Positions 51,478 to 60,651 of a stretch of 64,000 nt of DNA are shown one piece after another (the first letter of the stretch is position 1; the number at the start of each line of letters is the position of its first letter). The stretch is from Ferdinandcohnia sp036962705 (GTDB lineage Bacteria; Bacillota; Bacilli; Bacillales; Bacillaceae_L). The DNA is taken from assembly GCF_036962705.1 (NCBI RefSeq), contig NZ_JBALOQ010000050.1, forward strand, positions 11,901-75,900, in the 5' to 3' direction. The translations under genes and the position numbers were made by a program. The notes beneath the pieces are model-generated. The model was not told where the DNA came from. It worked only from the letters and a program-made list of their open reading frames with translations, and did not search any database.

Positions 51478-52437
51478 ATGACCAAAAAAGAACTTGAAAT
51501 GCCACTTAGATTACGAAAATTGGAGGCGCTTCTAAGAAGATTAGATGAATCCCATCCAAAATATGCAGCAATTCGGGAAGAATACGGAAAACGAATGTCT
51601 GGATACCGAGGCGAGCAATCCTTAAAGTATTATTTGAGCTTTTTAAAGGAAAAAGACTATTTAACTCTTCATAATTTACGCCTTCCAGATATCTCCGGGG
51701 AACATTACTTTGAAATTGACATTCTTCTAATTAGTCCAACTTATATTTTAATCATTGATGCGAAGAATTATCGCGGTGAACTTTATTTTGAAGGGAAGTT
51801 TGAGCAACTTATTCAAACCATTGACGATAAAAAGAAGGCATACTCCTGTCCAATCGCGCAAATCAATAGACACCAGATGCAAATTAGACGAATGTTACAA
51901 TATTTAAAATTTCCTCCAATCCCAATTGAAACTTTAGTCGTTTTTACAAATACATCGTCAATTATATCCGCAAGCAATGATCACAAACAAATTCATAAGG
52001 TAATAAAAAGCTCCAGTTTTCTTACAAGAACAGATCTATTTGAAAAGAGACATAGAAAAGAATTTTATGAGAAAAAACAACTTCAAAGATTATCAAAGTC
52101 ACTTTTGAAAAAACACACTCCATTTGATGAAGATATTCTTAAACAATTTAGGGTAGATCAAAAGGATTTAATTAAGGGAGTAGTTTGTCCGAAATGTGGC
52201 AAACTTCCCATGTATAGAACTGAAAGGCTATGGCATTGTAAATCCTGTCATTATTCCTCAAATAAGTCTTATCTACAATCACTAATTGATTATCAATTAA
52301 TCATCGGCAATTCCATTACAAACAGTCAACTAAGGGACTTCTTAAACCTTTCATCTCCAACCGCAGCAAGAAATATTTTTCTATCCCTAAATTTAAAACA
52401 CACTGGCACTCTACGCCACCGCGTATATTTCTTCTAG
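51478..52437 (+). CDS. NERD-domain protein with C-terminal zinc ribbon
   Basis: 319 residues from ATG 51478 (AAGGAGT upstream). NERD domain at about 36-160: the PD-(D/E)xK-like core is EIDILLI (near 78) and IIDAKNYRGE (near 91-100). A zinc ribbon follows (CPKCGKLPMY...WHCKSC, near 235-258), then a helical C terminus. Nuclease-related; no phage or defence genes lie next to it. A repeat array lies directly upstream, 95 bases from the start. Confidence 0.85.
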   Translation: MTKKELEMPLRLRKLEALLRRLDESHPKYAAIREEYGKRMSGYRGEQSLKYYLSFLKEKDYLTLHNLRLPDISGEHYFEIDILLISPTYILIIDAKNYRGELYFEGKFEQLIQTIDDKKKAYSCPIAQINRHQMQIRRMLQYLKFPPIPIETLVVFTNTSSIISASNDHKQIHKVIKSSSFLTRTDLFEKRHRKEFYEKKQLQRLSKSLLKKHTPFDEDILKQFRVDQKDLIKGVVCPKCGKLPMYRTERLWHCKSCHYSSNKSYLQSLIDYQLIIGNSITNSQLRDFLNLSSPTAARNIFLSLNLKHTGTLRHRVYFF

Positions 52438-52525
52438 TAAATCTAATCCCTCACCCTAAGTTTCCCTTTCCAGCAAAGTTTGCTAAAATAATTGAATAAC
52501 AAATGACATTAAAAGGGGCTTTCAA

Positions 52526-53095
52526 ATGGAGCATCAAACCCATTATTTTCTTGCACTTGCACTTCCAGCCGAGACAAAAGAGTTGTTGTTCAAATGGCGA
52601 GAAATGCTTGAACCACGGTTGCCGTTTAAGTCTTGGGTTCATCCAGAGGATTTACATATTACGCTTGCTTTTTTGGGAGGGCAGGCATCGTTTAAACAAC
52701 TAACTGCGATAAAAATGCAAATGCCCGAAATTGCGAAGCAACACGAAAAATTTACACTTCAATTAAATGGTTTAGGCATCTTTGGAAAATCAGCCTCTCC
52801 ACGTATCTTCTGGGCGGGAGTAGAGGAAAGCGAGTCATTACGTGCACTGCAAAAAGATGTATATGAAGCGTGTACTGACTTGGGTTTTTCCCTTGATAAG
52901 CGGCCATTTACTCCGCATATAACAATGGCGAGAAAATGGAAATCGGAAACTCCATTTTTGCCAACACTATTAAAGGATATCGTGCAACCCAAGGAAGACA
53001 AAGCAATCATTAAAGCGGAACATTTCGTGTTATATCAAACCCATATGAACCGATCGCCAAAGTATCAGCCGTTATCTATTTTTTCATTGAGTTAA
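52526..53095 (+). CDS. thpR: RNA 2',3'-cyclic phosphodiesterase (LigT/ThpR)
   Basis: 189-residue 2H phosphoesterase that opens 2',3'-cyclic phosphates in RNA. The two catalytic motifs are HITL (His44) and HITM (His131). Corresponds to B. subtilis YtlP. AAAAGGGG precedes ATG. It is followed by the CidA/CidB pair after 15 bases and may be co-transcribed with it. Confidence 0.92.
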   Translation: MEHQTHYFLALALPAETKELLFKWREMLEPRLPFKSWVHPEDLHITLAFLGGQASFKQLTAIKMQMPEIAKQHEKFTLQLNGLGIFGKSASPRIFWAGVEESESLRALQKDVYEACTDLGFSLDKRPFTPHITMARKWKSETPFLPTLLKDIVQPKEDKAIIKAEHFVLYQTHMNRSPKYQPLSIFSLS

Positions 53096-53110
53096 AAAGG
53101 GGAATAATCG

Positions 53111-53500
53111 ATGAGATATGTTAAGATTTGTATTCAAATCGCCCTTTTATATCTGATCTATTGGGTGGGAACCTTGATACAAGGGCTTTTGCACACATCC
53201 ATACCAGGAAGTATTATTGGGATGATTTTGTTGTTTTTATTGTTGCATACAAAAATTATCAAAGATAAATGGTTAGGAGATGGGGCACAATTTTTGCTCA
53301 CCTATTTAGCACTTCTCTTTGTACCGGCAACCGTTGGGATTATGGATTACCTATCCTTTTTTAATGGGAAGGGAATTATAACTGTAGCCATTGTATTATT
53401 GAGTACATTTCTTGTAATGCTTATCTCAAGTGTAGTTGGTGAAAAAATTGCGACCAGGAAAAAGCAAAGCAAGAATATTGAGGAGGGCTACGGGGCATGA
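53111..53500 (+). CDS. CidA/LrgA family holin-like protein
   Basis: 129 residues, four transmembrane helices; family pattern GLLHTSIPGSIIGMILLFLLL near 25-45 and FVPATVGIM near 71-79. Works with the LrgB-type partner. The Cid/Lrg systems are linked to cell lysis control and, in B. subtilis, to pyruvate import (YsbAB). The sequence does not tell which applies; no LytS/LytR-type regulator is adjacent. Overlaps the next gene by 4 bases (ATGA). Confidence 0.9.
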   Translation: MRYVKICIQIALLYLIYWVGTLIQGLLHTSIPGSIIGMILLFLLLHTKIIKDKWLGDGAQFLLTYLALLFVPATVGIMDYLSFFNGKGIITVAIVLLSTFLVMLISSVVGEKIATRKKQSKNIEEGYGA

Positions 53501-54183
53501 ATATTGTTTTTACAATTGCTTCAATCATTTGTACGATTGTTATTTTCCTATTGATGACGAGGCTGTATAAACGAATCACTCACCCGTTACTTGTGCCAAT
53601 TGCAACAACTACATTGATAATCCTTATCTTCTTACTCATTTTCTCCATTCCATATGAAACATATATGTTGGGTGGAAAATGGATTGATGAGCTACTTGGT
53701 CCTGCCGTTGTAGCATTAGCCTATCCTTTATATCAAAATCGCAAATCTCTAAAAGAATTTTTCATGCCTATAATAATAGGTGTCTTTGTAGGTTCAACGG
53801 CTGGAATTGCAACAGGGCTTTATTTTTCAAAAGTATTAGCAATAGACCCTGAAATCATGCTTTCAATCGCTCCAAAATCAGTTACGACTCCGGTTGCGAT
53901 GGATATAGCTAGTGTAACAGGGGGGGTTCCTGCGCTTGCAGCTGTATACGTCATGATTGCCGGAATTTCAGGTGCCGTGTTTGGTCCATTACTCTTAAAA
54001 ATGGTAAAGGTCGATCACTTTGTTGGTGTTGGTTTAGGGTTCGGGACAGCATCACATGGAATTGGTACGGCAAGAGCGCTAGAAATAGGAACAAATGAAG
54101 GAGCAATAAGCTCGATTGCGATGATCTTGAGCGCTGTTTATACGTCGGTAATATTGCCGGTATTGGTTTCTTTTTTAATATGA
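53497..54183 (+). CDS. CidB/LrgB family membrane protein
   Basis: 228 residues, about six or seven helices. Conserved segments LLGPAVVALAYPLYQN, SVTTPVAMDIA and GIGTARALEIG are diagnostic. Partner of the CidA/LrgA-like protein. The stop is 15 bases before the ytlQ-like TTG start, so the pair is part of the thpR-ytlQ unit. Confidence 0.92.
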   Translation: MNIVFTIASIICTIVIFLLMTRLYKRITHPLLVPIATTTLIILIFLLIFSIPYETYMLGGKWIDELLGPAVVALAYPLYQNRKSLKEFFMPIIIGVFVGSTAGIATGLYFSKVLAIDPEIMLSIAPKSVTTPVAMDIASVTGGVPALAAVYVMIAGISGAVFGPLLLKMVKVDHFVGVGLGFGTASHGIGTARALEIGTNEGAISSIAMILSAVYTSVILPVLVSFLI

Positions 54184-54198
54184 TGAGGTGTAATAAAG

Positions 54199-54942
54199 TT
54201 GGGACAATTAATAAAACTGCAAGATTATGTTTCTCGATATGAGGTTGATATGTTTCGGTATCCCGGACAGTATATCCGCCTAAAAAAACAACAATGGGTA
54301 AAGACGAAAGCAAAAGAATCAGGGTCGGTCGATGAACTGAAGCAACAATTTCTTGATCATATTTTTGAATTTCAGATGAAGTGGGCAAGCTCTACAGTTC
54401 GTGAAAAATCGTTTGTCGACAAGGAATTTTACAGGGATCCGGAATTAAAATATTTTCTTCAACGATTTCCAGACACTTATCTAGTCCTATATAGACCTAT
54501 ATTCAAATTGAAAAAAGCACCTGTTGAAGTGGAAATCATTATCATTAGCCCCACAACAACCTGGCTAATCACCATCCTTGAAGGTGAAGAAAACAGTGTG
54601 TTTCTTGGTTCACATGAACGGTTTTGGACAGAAAAAAGCGGGCGCCATGATAAAAAAGTGTTATCACCGATGATTGAACTTGATCGCATGGATGGGATTG
54701 TCCGCACGATTTATTCACTATATGGGATCGAGTTACCGATTCGAAAAGTGATATTGAATCGAACAGGTTACTTTGATTTTCCGCTTGTACCTTATGATGT
54801 AGAATTAGTGGAAAAGCGAAATTATGAAGAGTGGTTTACTTCTTTAAGAAATATGAGTTCTCCATTAAAACATATGCAGTTAAAAGCAGGCAATGCTTTA
54901 CTGCAATATTGTCAGACAGTCTGTGTTCGTAGAATGGATTAG
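54199..54942 (+). CDS. ytlQ: Conserved hypothetical protein YtlQ-like
   Basis: 247 residues, TTG start behind GAGGTG. Soluble, basic N terminus; the middle part (VEVEIIIISPTTTWLITILEGEE near 105-127) recalls the beta-core of NERD-like nuclease domains but lacks a clear D-x-K. I assign it to YtlQ by position between thpR and ytlR; function unknown. Own terminator overlaps the stop region. Confidence 0.65.
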   Translation: MGQLIKLQDYVSRYEVDMFRYPGQYIRLKKQQWVKTKAKESGSVDELKQQFLDHIFEFQMKWASSTVREKSFVDKEFYRDPELKYFLQRFPDTYLVLYRPIFKLKKAPVEVEIIIISPTTTWLITILEGEENSVFLGSHERFWTEKSGRHDKKVLSPMIELDRMDGIVRTIYSLYGIELPIRKVILNRTGYFDFPLVPYDVELVEKRNYEEWFTSLRNMSSPLKHMQLKAGNALLQYCQTVCVRRMD

Positions 54943-54963
54943 GATGCATTAGCATCCTTTTTT
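54941..54963 (+). terminator. Terminator after the ytlQ-like gene
   Basis: AGGATGC/GCATCCT stem with ATTA loop and a T run. Confidence 0.88.
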
Positions 54964-55032
54964 CATATTGCCTTCTTTATAAATATAAAATACTATTAAA
55001 GCATGAATGTCGAATTGTCTAGAGGATAAACT

Positions 55033-55968
55033 ATGAAACTATTAATTTTTATTGTTAATCAAAAGGCCGGAAATGGTAAAGGATTAAAGGTTTGGAAAAA
55101 GCTAAAGCATGAGCTTGAACGAAAAAAAGTCTATTACCGCTCATTCTTCACAAAACACCCAAATCACGCACAGGAATTGGCACGACAAATCGGATCCATG
55201 TTTGAGGACAAAGTCGAGGCTGTTATTGCTGTTGGTGGGGATGGAACGATTAATGAGGTTGTTAATGGGATGGTGCATTACCCCGAAATAAAAGTGGGAT
55301 ATATCCCAGCTGGGTCGGGAAATGATTTTTCAAGAGGATTTAAAGTTCCAAAGTCACCACTAGACGCACTTTCCTTTATCCTTCGAAACAAGTCAAATAA
55401 GGGAAAATGGTTTGATATCGGAAAATGTAGGGTCCAAGGAAAATCGAACAGCTCCTATTTTGTGAGTAGCTTAGGTACAGGCTTTGATGCAGCGGTTTCA
55501 AAGCTAACGAATGAATCGAAAATGAAAAAGTATTTAAATAAAGTTCATCTAGGATCATTAGCCTATGTTGGCGCCCTTATTCGTCTCCTTTTTTCCTATC
55601 ACCTTACGAGTGTTTCGTTAAACATAGATGGAAAATACTATCAATATGACAATGTTTGGTTTGTAACAGTATCTAATCAACCCTTTTATGGTGGGGGTAT
55701 GAAAATTTCCCCAAAAGCTAACACAATGGATGGTATCTTTGATGTTACAGTCGTTCATAATCTTTCAAGATTAAAGCTCTTATTCGTGTTTGTAACTGTG
55801 TTTTTTGGGGCCCATACAAAGTTTAAAGAAATTGCACAACATAGGGGAGTAAATATAAAGGTTGAATCTGATGAGAAAATGCTAGTACATGCAGATGGTG
55901 AATTAATCGGACAAATTCCTGTACAGGTGGAAGTCCAACATCGAAAACTTCCCTTTTTGGTTAAATAA
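55033..55968 (+). CDS. ytlR: Lipid kinase, diacylglycerol kinase family (YtlR)
   Basis: 311-residue DAGK-catalytic-domain protein. ATP-binding GGDGTINE at 68-75, PAGSGNDFSRG near 96-106, and C-terminal HADGE motif. Phosphorylates a lipid alcohol; not the same as DgkB by position. AGAGGAT precedes ATG. Own terminator. Confidence 0.9.
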   Translation: MKLLIFIVNQKAGNGKGLKVWKKLKHELERKKVYYRSFFTKHPNHAQELARQIGSMFEDKVEAVIAVGGDGTINEVVNGMVHYPEIKVGYIPAGSGNDFSRGFKVPKSPLDALSFILRNKSNKGKWFDIGKCRVQGKSNSSYFVSSLGTGFDAAVSKLTNESKMKKYLNKVHLGSLAYVGALIRLLFSYHLTSVSLNIDGKYYQYDNVWFVTVSNQPFYGGGMKISPKANTMDGIFDVTVVHNLSRLKLLFVFVTVFFGAHTKFKEIAQHRGVNIKVESDEKMLVHADGELIGQIPVQVEVQHRKLPFLVK

Positions 55969-56068
55969 GCCTAATTAGTATCGCTTACCAGAGTTGTTTT
56001 ACCTATTTTTTAGATTCAAAATGTTACTTTTTCTTGATTTAATTGTAATTGAACGCTAAAATTTAGTA

Positions 56069-56112
56069 AGATAGCTATTGTTATATAGATCATCAATAGC
56101 TGTCTTTTTTTA
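56069..56112 (+). terminator. Terminator after ytlR
   Basis: GATAGCTATTG/CAATAGCTGTC stem (one G-U pair), 13-base loop, TTTTTTT. Confidence 0.85.
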
Positions 56113-56135
56113 TTTTACATTTATTAGGAAATGTT

Positions 56136-56933
56136 GTGTTTATATTGGAGATAAACTGGCTTACATACGTATTAGGCAACGAGTGGGAATTCTCCCCAGC
56201 GGGTGGTGCAACGGGGGACGCGTATTTTGCCCAATTAAATGATAAAAAAATATTTCTAAAAAGAAATTCATCCCCATTTCTAGCTGTCCTTTCCGCAGAA
56301 GGTATTGTCCCAAAGCTAATTTGGACGAAACGCCTAGAAAATGGTGATGTTGTGACTGCACAACAATGGCTAAGTGGTAGAGAACTTAAGCCAGTTGACA
56401 TGAATGGTGAAAATGTCGCAGGTTTGCTTAAAAAAATTCACCAGTCGAATGAACTTTTAGAAATGCTTAGACGTATAGGAAAGAAGCCTATAGAAGCTAA
56501 GGATGTTTTGCAAGATGTTGTACAGAAATTACATCCTGATTTACTAAAAATTGATATTGTGAACAAAGCAATCAAGTTCTTAGAGAAAGAACAAGATAAT
56601 GTCAAAACAGACCATAATGTCGTTTGCCATTCAGATGTCAATCATAATAATTGGTTATTGTCAGATGATGATGAGCTCTACTTAATTGATTGGGATGGAG
56701 CAATGATTGCGGATCCTGCTGCTGATATTGGTATGCTTTTACATTGGTATATAAAAAAAGAAGACTGGCCAAAATGGATCAGTCTTTATGGAATGGAGTT
56801 AACGGATCATTTACATCTCCGTATGAAATGGTATGTGGTTGCACAATCACTAAATCTCTTAGGTTTGTATCATCTGAAAAATAAGGACAAAGAAGTTCTT
56901 CATTGGCTGCAATATTTAGAGAAATTGTTATGA
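56136..56933 (+). CDS. ytmP: Phosphotransferase/kinase-like protein YtmP
   Basis: 265-residue aminoglycoside-phosphotransferase/choline-kinase fold protein. Kinase motifs: FLKRNSSPF near 44-52 (Lys), CHSDVNHNNWL near 166-176 (catalytic Asp) and LIDWDGAMIADPA near 183-195 (metal Asp). Family YtmP; substrate unknown. GTG start with AGGAA upstream. Its last 6 bases overlap the end of convergent ytzH. Confidence 0.87.
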   Translation: MFILEINWLTYVLGNEWEFSPAGGATGDAYFAQLNDKKIFLKRNSSPFLAVLSAEGIVPKLIWTKRLENGDVVTAQQWLSGRELKPVDMNGENVAGLLKKIHQSNELLEMLRRIGKKPIEAKDVLQDVVQKLHPDLLKIDIVNKAIKFLEKEQDNVKTDHNVVCHSDVNHNNWLLSDDDELYLIDWDGAMIADPAADIGMLLHWYIKKEDWPKWISLYGMELTDHLHLRMKWYVVAQSLNLLGLYHLKNKDKEVLHWLQYLEKLL

Positions 56934-57206
56934 GTATTGGTCAATATCAGATATCCACTGACTAATTTGATTTTGATGCGATTCAATATGATTATCGAGA
57001 TGCTGGGTATATTGACCTTGTTGACTATAATAATAGACATCGGTTAAAACTTGTTTTACACTCTGGTCAATATTCGGATTTGCAATGAGAGATTGAATTA
57101 ATCTCCCTAACTGCTCACATTCAGAAACTGTCCCACAGCAATCCATTTGATGGTTGGATAATATATCCTTTAATATATCCATTTGATGTGTATGATCTAG
57201 AGGCAT
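56928..57206 (-). CDS. ytzH: YtzH-like protein
   Basis: 92-residue His/Gln/Asp-rich soluble helical protein (DHTHQMDILKDILSNHQ N terminus, DCCGTVSECEQLGRL in the middle). YtzH family of Bacillus; function unknown. AAAGGAAGTG lies upstream of the ATG. It sits between ytmP and trmB as in B. subtilis, and shares 6 bases with ytmP at the 3' end. Confidence 0.85.
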   Translation of the reverse strand: MPLDHTHQMDILKDILSNHQMDCCGTVSECEQLGRLIQSLIANPNIDQSVKQVLTDVYYYSQQGQYTQHLDNHIESHQNQISQWISDIDQYS

Positions 57207-57282
57207 TTAAAACACTTCCTTTTTGATATTGTCTATATACTACATTTCCATGAAACGCTCTTTTTTATACGATGTAAAACCG

Positions 57283-57312
57283 GAAACTCACCATTGGTGG
57301 GTTTTCTTTTTT
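57283..57312 (+). terminator. Terminator-like hairpin in front of trmB
   Basis: GAAACTCACC/GGTGGGTTTTC stem with ATT loop then TTTTTT on the plus strand, 87 bases before the trmB start. No plus-strand gene ends here, so it may stop antisense read-through from ytmP or act in the trmB leader. Confidence 0.6.
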
Positions 57313-57398
57313 GGGAATTATAATTAAAATAGAGCCTTGCACGAATGGTAAGGACATGTTATCCTTTTGTGCGATACAATTTAAATGAGGTGGCAATC

Positions 57399-58043
57399 AT
57401 GCGTTTACGCAATAAACCGTGGGCGAAGGAAAAATTAGCGTCATACCCACAATACGTAATCGAAAACCCAATCGATCAAAAAGGGAACTGGAAGCAAATT
57501 TTTGGAAATGATAATCCGATTCATATAGAAGTAGGTACTGGAAAAGGAAGATTTGTTACAGAAATGGCAAAAGCTCATCCTGATATCAACTATATTGGGA
57601 TAGAATTATATGAAAGTGTTATCGTCTCGGCTTTAGATCGTGTGATTGAGGCAGAAATTCCAAATATCAAGTTATTAAATCAAAATGCAGTAAACTTAAG
57701 GGACTTTTTTGACAAAGGTGAAATCGAACGAGTTTATCTTAATTTTAGTGATCCTTGGCCAAAGACGCGACATGATAAACGTCGATTAACGTACAAAACA
57801 TTTCTAAGCATGTATGAGGACATTCTAGTTGATGAGGGAGAAATCCATTTTAAAACAGATAATCGAGGGTTATTTGAATTTTCGCTTCGAAGTTTTTCTG
57901 AATATGGTCTCCTTTTAACATTTGTAAGTCTTGATTTGCATAAATCTGACTTTGAAGGAAATATCATGACGGAGTATGAAGAAAAGTTTTCTGAGATGGG
58001 GCATCCTATTTATCGCTCTGAAGTTCGATATCAAAATAAATAA
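57399..58043 (+). CDS. trmB: tRNA (guanine-N7)-methyltransferase
   Basis: Methylates N7 of G46 in tRNA with SAM. 214 residues from ATG 57399 (GAGGTGG upstream; the reading from 57345 has no site). SAM motif VGTGKGRF near 46-53 and NFSDPWPKTRHDKRRLT (near 115) are diagnostic. Own terminator. Confidence 0.97.
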   Translation: MRLRNKPWAKEKLASYPQYVIENPIDQKGNWKQIFGNDNPIHIEVGTGKGRFVTEMAKAHPDINYIGIELYESVIVSALDRVIEAEIPNIKLLNQNAVNLRDFFDKGEIERVYLNFSDPWPKTRHDKRRLTYKTFLSMYEDILVDEGEIHFKTDNRGLFEFSLRSFSEYGLLLTFVSLDLHKSDFEGNIMTEYEEKFSEMGHPIYRSEVRYQNK

Positions 58044-58054
58044 CCGAAACGTAT

Positions 58055-58086
58055 CCCATGAACCATTAGGTTTATGGGTTTTGTTA
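58055..58086 (+). terminator. Terminator after trmB
   Basis: CCCATGAAC/GTTTATGGG stem (one G-U), then TTTTGTTATTTT. Confidence 0.82.
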
Positions 58087-58148
58087 TTTTATAATTTTCT
58101 TAATAATGATAAAATGAATGCATCATAAACGAGAGGGGCGGGGAAAGA

Positions 58149-58994
58149 ATGGAGCAGCTTACAATTGGTGATATTACACTTACTTGGCTTAATGGCGGAG
58201 TAACAAATTTAGATGGTGGAGCTATGTTTGGTGTTGTTCCTAAACCATTATGGTCAAGAAAATATCCACAAAATGAAAAAAATCAAATAGAGCTTCGAAC
58301 GGATCCAATCCTTGTTAAAGCAGGCACAAAAAATATTTTAATTGAATCCGGAATTGGAAATGGGAAGCTAACAGATAAACTAAAACGAAATTTCGGCGTT
58401 CTTGAGGAGTCTTCAATTGATCAATCATTGGCAGAACTAGGACTTGCAACGAGCGATATTGATATAGTCTTAATGACTCATCTTCACTTTGATCATGCTT
58501 GTGGTCTTACAAAATGGGAGCATGATAAATTGGTCCCTACCTTTGAAAACGCTGTTATTTATGCTTCTAATGTAGAATGGGAAGAAATGCGAAATCCAAA
58601 TATCCGTTCAAAAGCGACATACTGGAAGGAAAATTGGGAAGCAATTGAACATCAAGTAAAGACCTTCAGTGATAGGCTTGATGTTGCAGAAGGAATTACG
58701 ATGGTACATACAGGTGGGCATAGTGCTGGTCATTCCATCATATTATTTGAAAGCAAAGATGAACGGGCGATTCATATGGCTGATATTATGCCAACTCATG
58801 CACATCAAAATGTGTTATGGGTAATGGCGTATGATGATTATCCAATGAAATCAATTGAACAAAAACAAAGATGGATGGGTGAAGGACTCGAAAAACAAGC
58901 GTGGTATGTTTTTTATCATGATGCTTATTATCGAGCAATAAAATGGAATCAAGCAGGAGAAATAATTGATTCCTTGAAAAGAGTTCGTGAATAA
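58149..58994 (+). CDS. ytnP: Metallo-beta-lactamase-fold lactonase YtnP
   Basis: 281-residue MBL-fold hydrolase. Zinc motif HLHFDH at 111-116, further ligands in HTGGHSAGHS near 194-203 and DIMPTHAH near 218-225. B. subtilis YtnP is reported as a quorum-quenching lactonase. GAGGGGCGGGG precedes ATG 58149. Confidence 0.92.
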   Translation: MEQLTIGDITLTWLNGGVTNLDGGAMFGVVPKPLWSRKYPQNEKNQIELRTDPILVKAGTKNILIESGIGNGKLTDKLKRNFGVLEESSIDQSLAELGLATSDIDIVLMTHLHFDHACGLTKWEHDKLVPTFENAVIYASNVEWEEMRNPNIRSKATYWKENWEAIEHQVKTFSDRLDVAEGITMVHTGGHSAGHSIILFESKDERAIHMADIMPTHAHQNVLWVMAYDDYPMKSIEQKQRWMGEGLEKQAWYVFYHDAYYRAIKWNQAGEIIDSLKRVRE

Positions 58995-59028
58995 AAAAAG
59001 CTTATAAGATTGTCGTGTCTTATAAGCT
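58993..59028 (-). terminator. Terminator of ytzB
   Basis: AGCTTATAAGA/TCTTATAAGCT stem; a T run follows on the minus strand only (TTTTTTTATTC). Confidence 0.85.
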
Positions 59029-59036
59029 CAAGTACT

Positions 59037-59345
59037 TTATAAAGGATTTACCTCTAAAATAGAACCTGTTTTTGCATCCATAACGAATTCATATTGGTGG
59101 CTTTCTTGATTTATTTTACGGGAAATGCCACCTTTGTACACTTGATACTGAATTCCTGACTTTGAGTAGTCTTCGGGATTCATTTGAATCCAGGACCCAT
59201 CAATGGGGCCATTTTTTTTGAAAGCTTCTTTTGCCATTTTTAAGGCTCTGTCACCGGGGATCGTTGAGTCACTTAATGCTTCTTTTAAAAGAAGAGCACT
59301 TGCAAAACCGACACCAAAGCCAAATAAAAACTTATTCCAGCTCAT
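59037..59345 (-). CDS. ytzB: PepSY-domain protein YtzB
   Basis: 102 residues: N-terminal membrane anchor (about 5-22, FLFGFGVGFASALLL) and a PepSY domain (about 30-100, ending DAKTGSILEVNPL). Likely anchored outside the membrane; PepSY domains often inhibit peptidases. Corresponds to B. subtilis YtzB. AGGAGGGAT upstream of the ATG. Lies between ytnP and ytoP as in B. subtilis. Confidence 0.87.
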   Translation of the reverse strand: MSWNKFLFGFGVGFASALLLKEALSDSTIPGDRALKMAKEAFKKNGPIDGSWIQMNPEDYSKSGIQYQVYKGGISRKINQESHQYEFVMDAKTGSILEVNPL

Positions 59346-59511
59346 ATTATCCCTCCTAACCGAACTTAATTCATACTACAAGTATAACTGATTTTTTAAA
59401 ATTCGCTATGTTCGCTATGGTAACAAAAAAACAATTTCGATATACTAAATAATGTACATAAATAGAATCTAACAAAAAACGACACGTTTTTAATCTGGAA
59501 GGAGAATGACA

Positions 59512-60585
59512 TTGAAACAGGATACACTAGAGCTTTTTAAAACGTTAACTGAGCTTCCTGGAGCTTCAGGAAATGAACACCAGGTAAGAAAGTTTATGCG
59601 CACACAACTTGAAAAATACTCAGATGAGGTTGTACAAGATGGATTAGGTAGTATTTTTGGAGTACGTCGCGGTGATGCTAATGGTCCAACAGTCATGGTC
59701 GCTGGCCACATGGACGAAGTTGGATTCATGATCACTTCAATCACAGATAATGGAATGCTTCGCTTCCAAACACTAGGCGGCTGGTGGAGCCAAGTGCTTC
59801 TTGCACAACGAGTACAAATTATTACAGATAATGGCCCTGTAATCGGGGTAATCGGCTCAATCCCGCCACATCTATTAGAAGAGAGCCAACGTAATAAACC
59901 AATGGATATAAAAAATATGTTAATTGATATTGGTGCTGATGATCGTGAAGATGCAATTCGTATTGGTATTAAGCCTGGTCAACAGGTTGTACCGATTTGT
60001 CCATTTACACCAATGGCAAATGAAAAGAAAGTTTTAGCAAAGGCATGGGATAACCGTTATGGCTGTGGTCTCTCTATTGAACTGTTAAAGGAATTACAGG
60101 GCATCCAGCTACCGAATACGCTATATTCTGGAGCAACTGTACAAGAGGAGGTTGGTCTAAGAGGAGCACGAACTTCAGCGACCATGATAAAACCGGATAT
60201 TTTCTTTGCACTTGATGCAAGTCCAGCCAACGATATGTCAGGAGATAAAAATGCATTTGGTAAACTTGGACAAGGTGCTTTACTTCGAATTTTTGACCGT
60301 TCCATGATTACGCATCGTGGTATGCGTGAATTCGTGCTGGATACTGCTGAATCAAATAACATTAAGTATCAATACTTTGTTTCTCAAGGTGGAACAGATG
60401 CGGGTCAAGTTCATCTTTCAAATGAAGGGGTTCCATCAGCAGTAATTGGTATTTGTTCTCGTTATATTCATACACATGCTTCGATTATTCATGTTGACGA
60501 TTATGCAGCTGCAAAAGAATTACTCGTTACTCTTGTAAAGTCATCTGACCGTACAACAGTAGATTCCATTCGCCAAAATGGGTAA
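59512..60585 (+). CDS. ytoP: M42 family metallo-aminopeptidase YtoP
   Basis: 357 residues from TTG 59512, the same length as B. subtilis YtoP as I remember it; AAGGAG is 7 bases upstream, while ATG 59506 is too close. Di-zinc residues in VAGHMDEVGF, WDNRYGCG, QEEVGLRGA and ALDASPAND. Cytosolic aminopeptidase; paralogue of 38913-39962. Confidence 0.94.
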   Translation: MKQDTLELFKTLTELPGASGNEHQVRKFMRTQLEKYSDEVVQDGLGSIFGVRRGDANGPTVMVAGHMDEVGFMITSITDNGMLRFQTLGGWWSQVLLAQRVQIITDNGPVIGVIGSIPPHLLEESQRNKPMDIKNMLIDIGADDREDAIRIGIKPGQQVVPICPFTPMANEKKVLAKAWDNRYGCGLSIELLKELQGIQLPNTLYSGATVQEEVGLRGARTSATMIKPDIFFALDASPANDMSGDKNAFGKLGQGALLRIFDRSMITHRGMREFVLDTAESNNIKYQYFVSQGGTDAGQVHLSNEGVPSAVIGICSRYIHTHASIIHVDDYAAAKELLVTLVKSSDRTTVDSIRQNG

Positions 60586-60604
60586 AACTAATTAAACAAT
60601 TAAC

Positions 60605-60635
60605 ATGCTCGGCATTTGCCGAGCATTCATTTTGG
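60605..60635 (+). terminator. Terminator after ytoP
   Basis: ATGCTCGGC/GCCGAGCAT stem with ATTT loop; T tract weak. Confidence 0.75.
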
Positions 60636-60651
60636 AAATGAGGTGTTTTAG

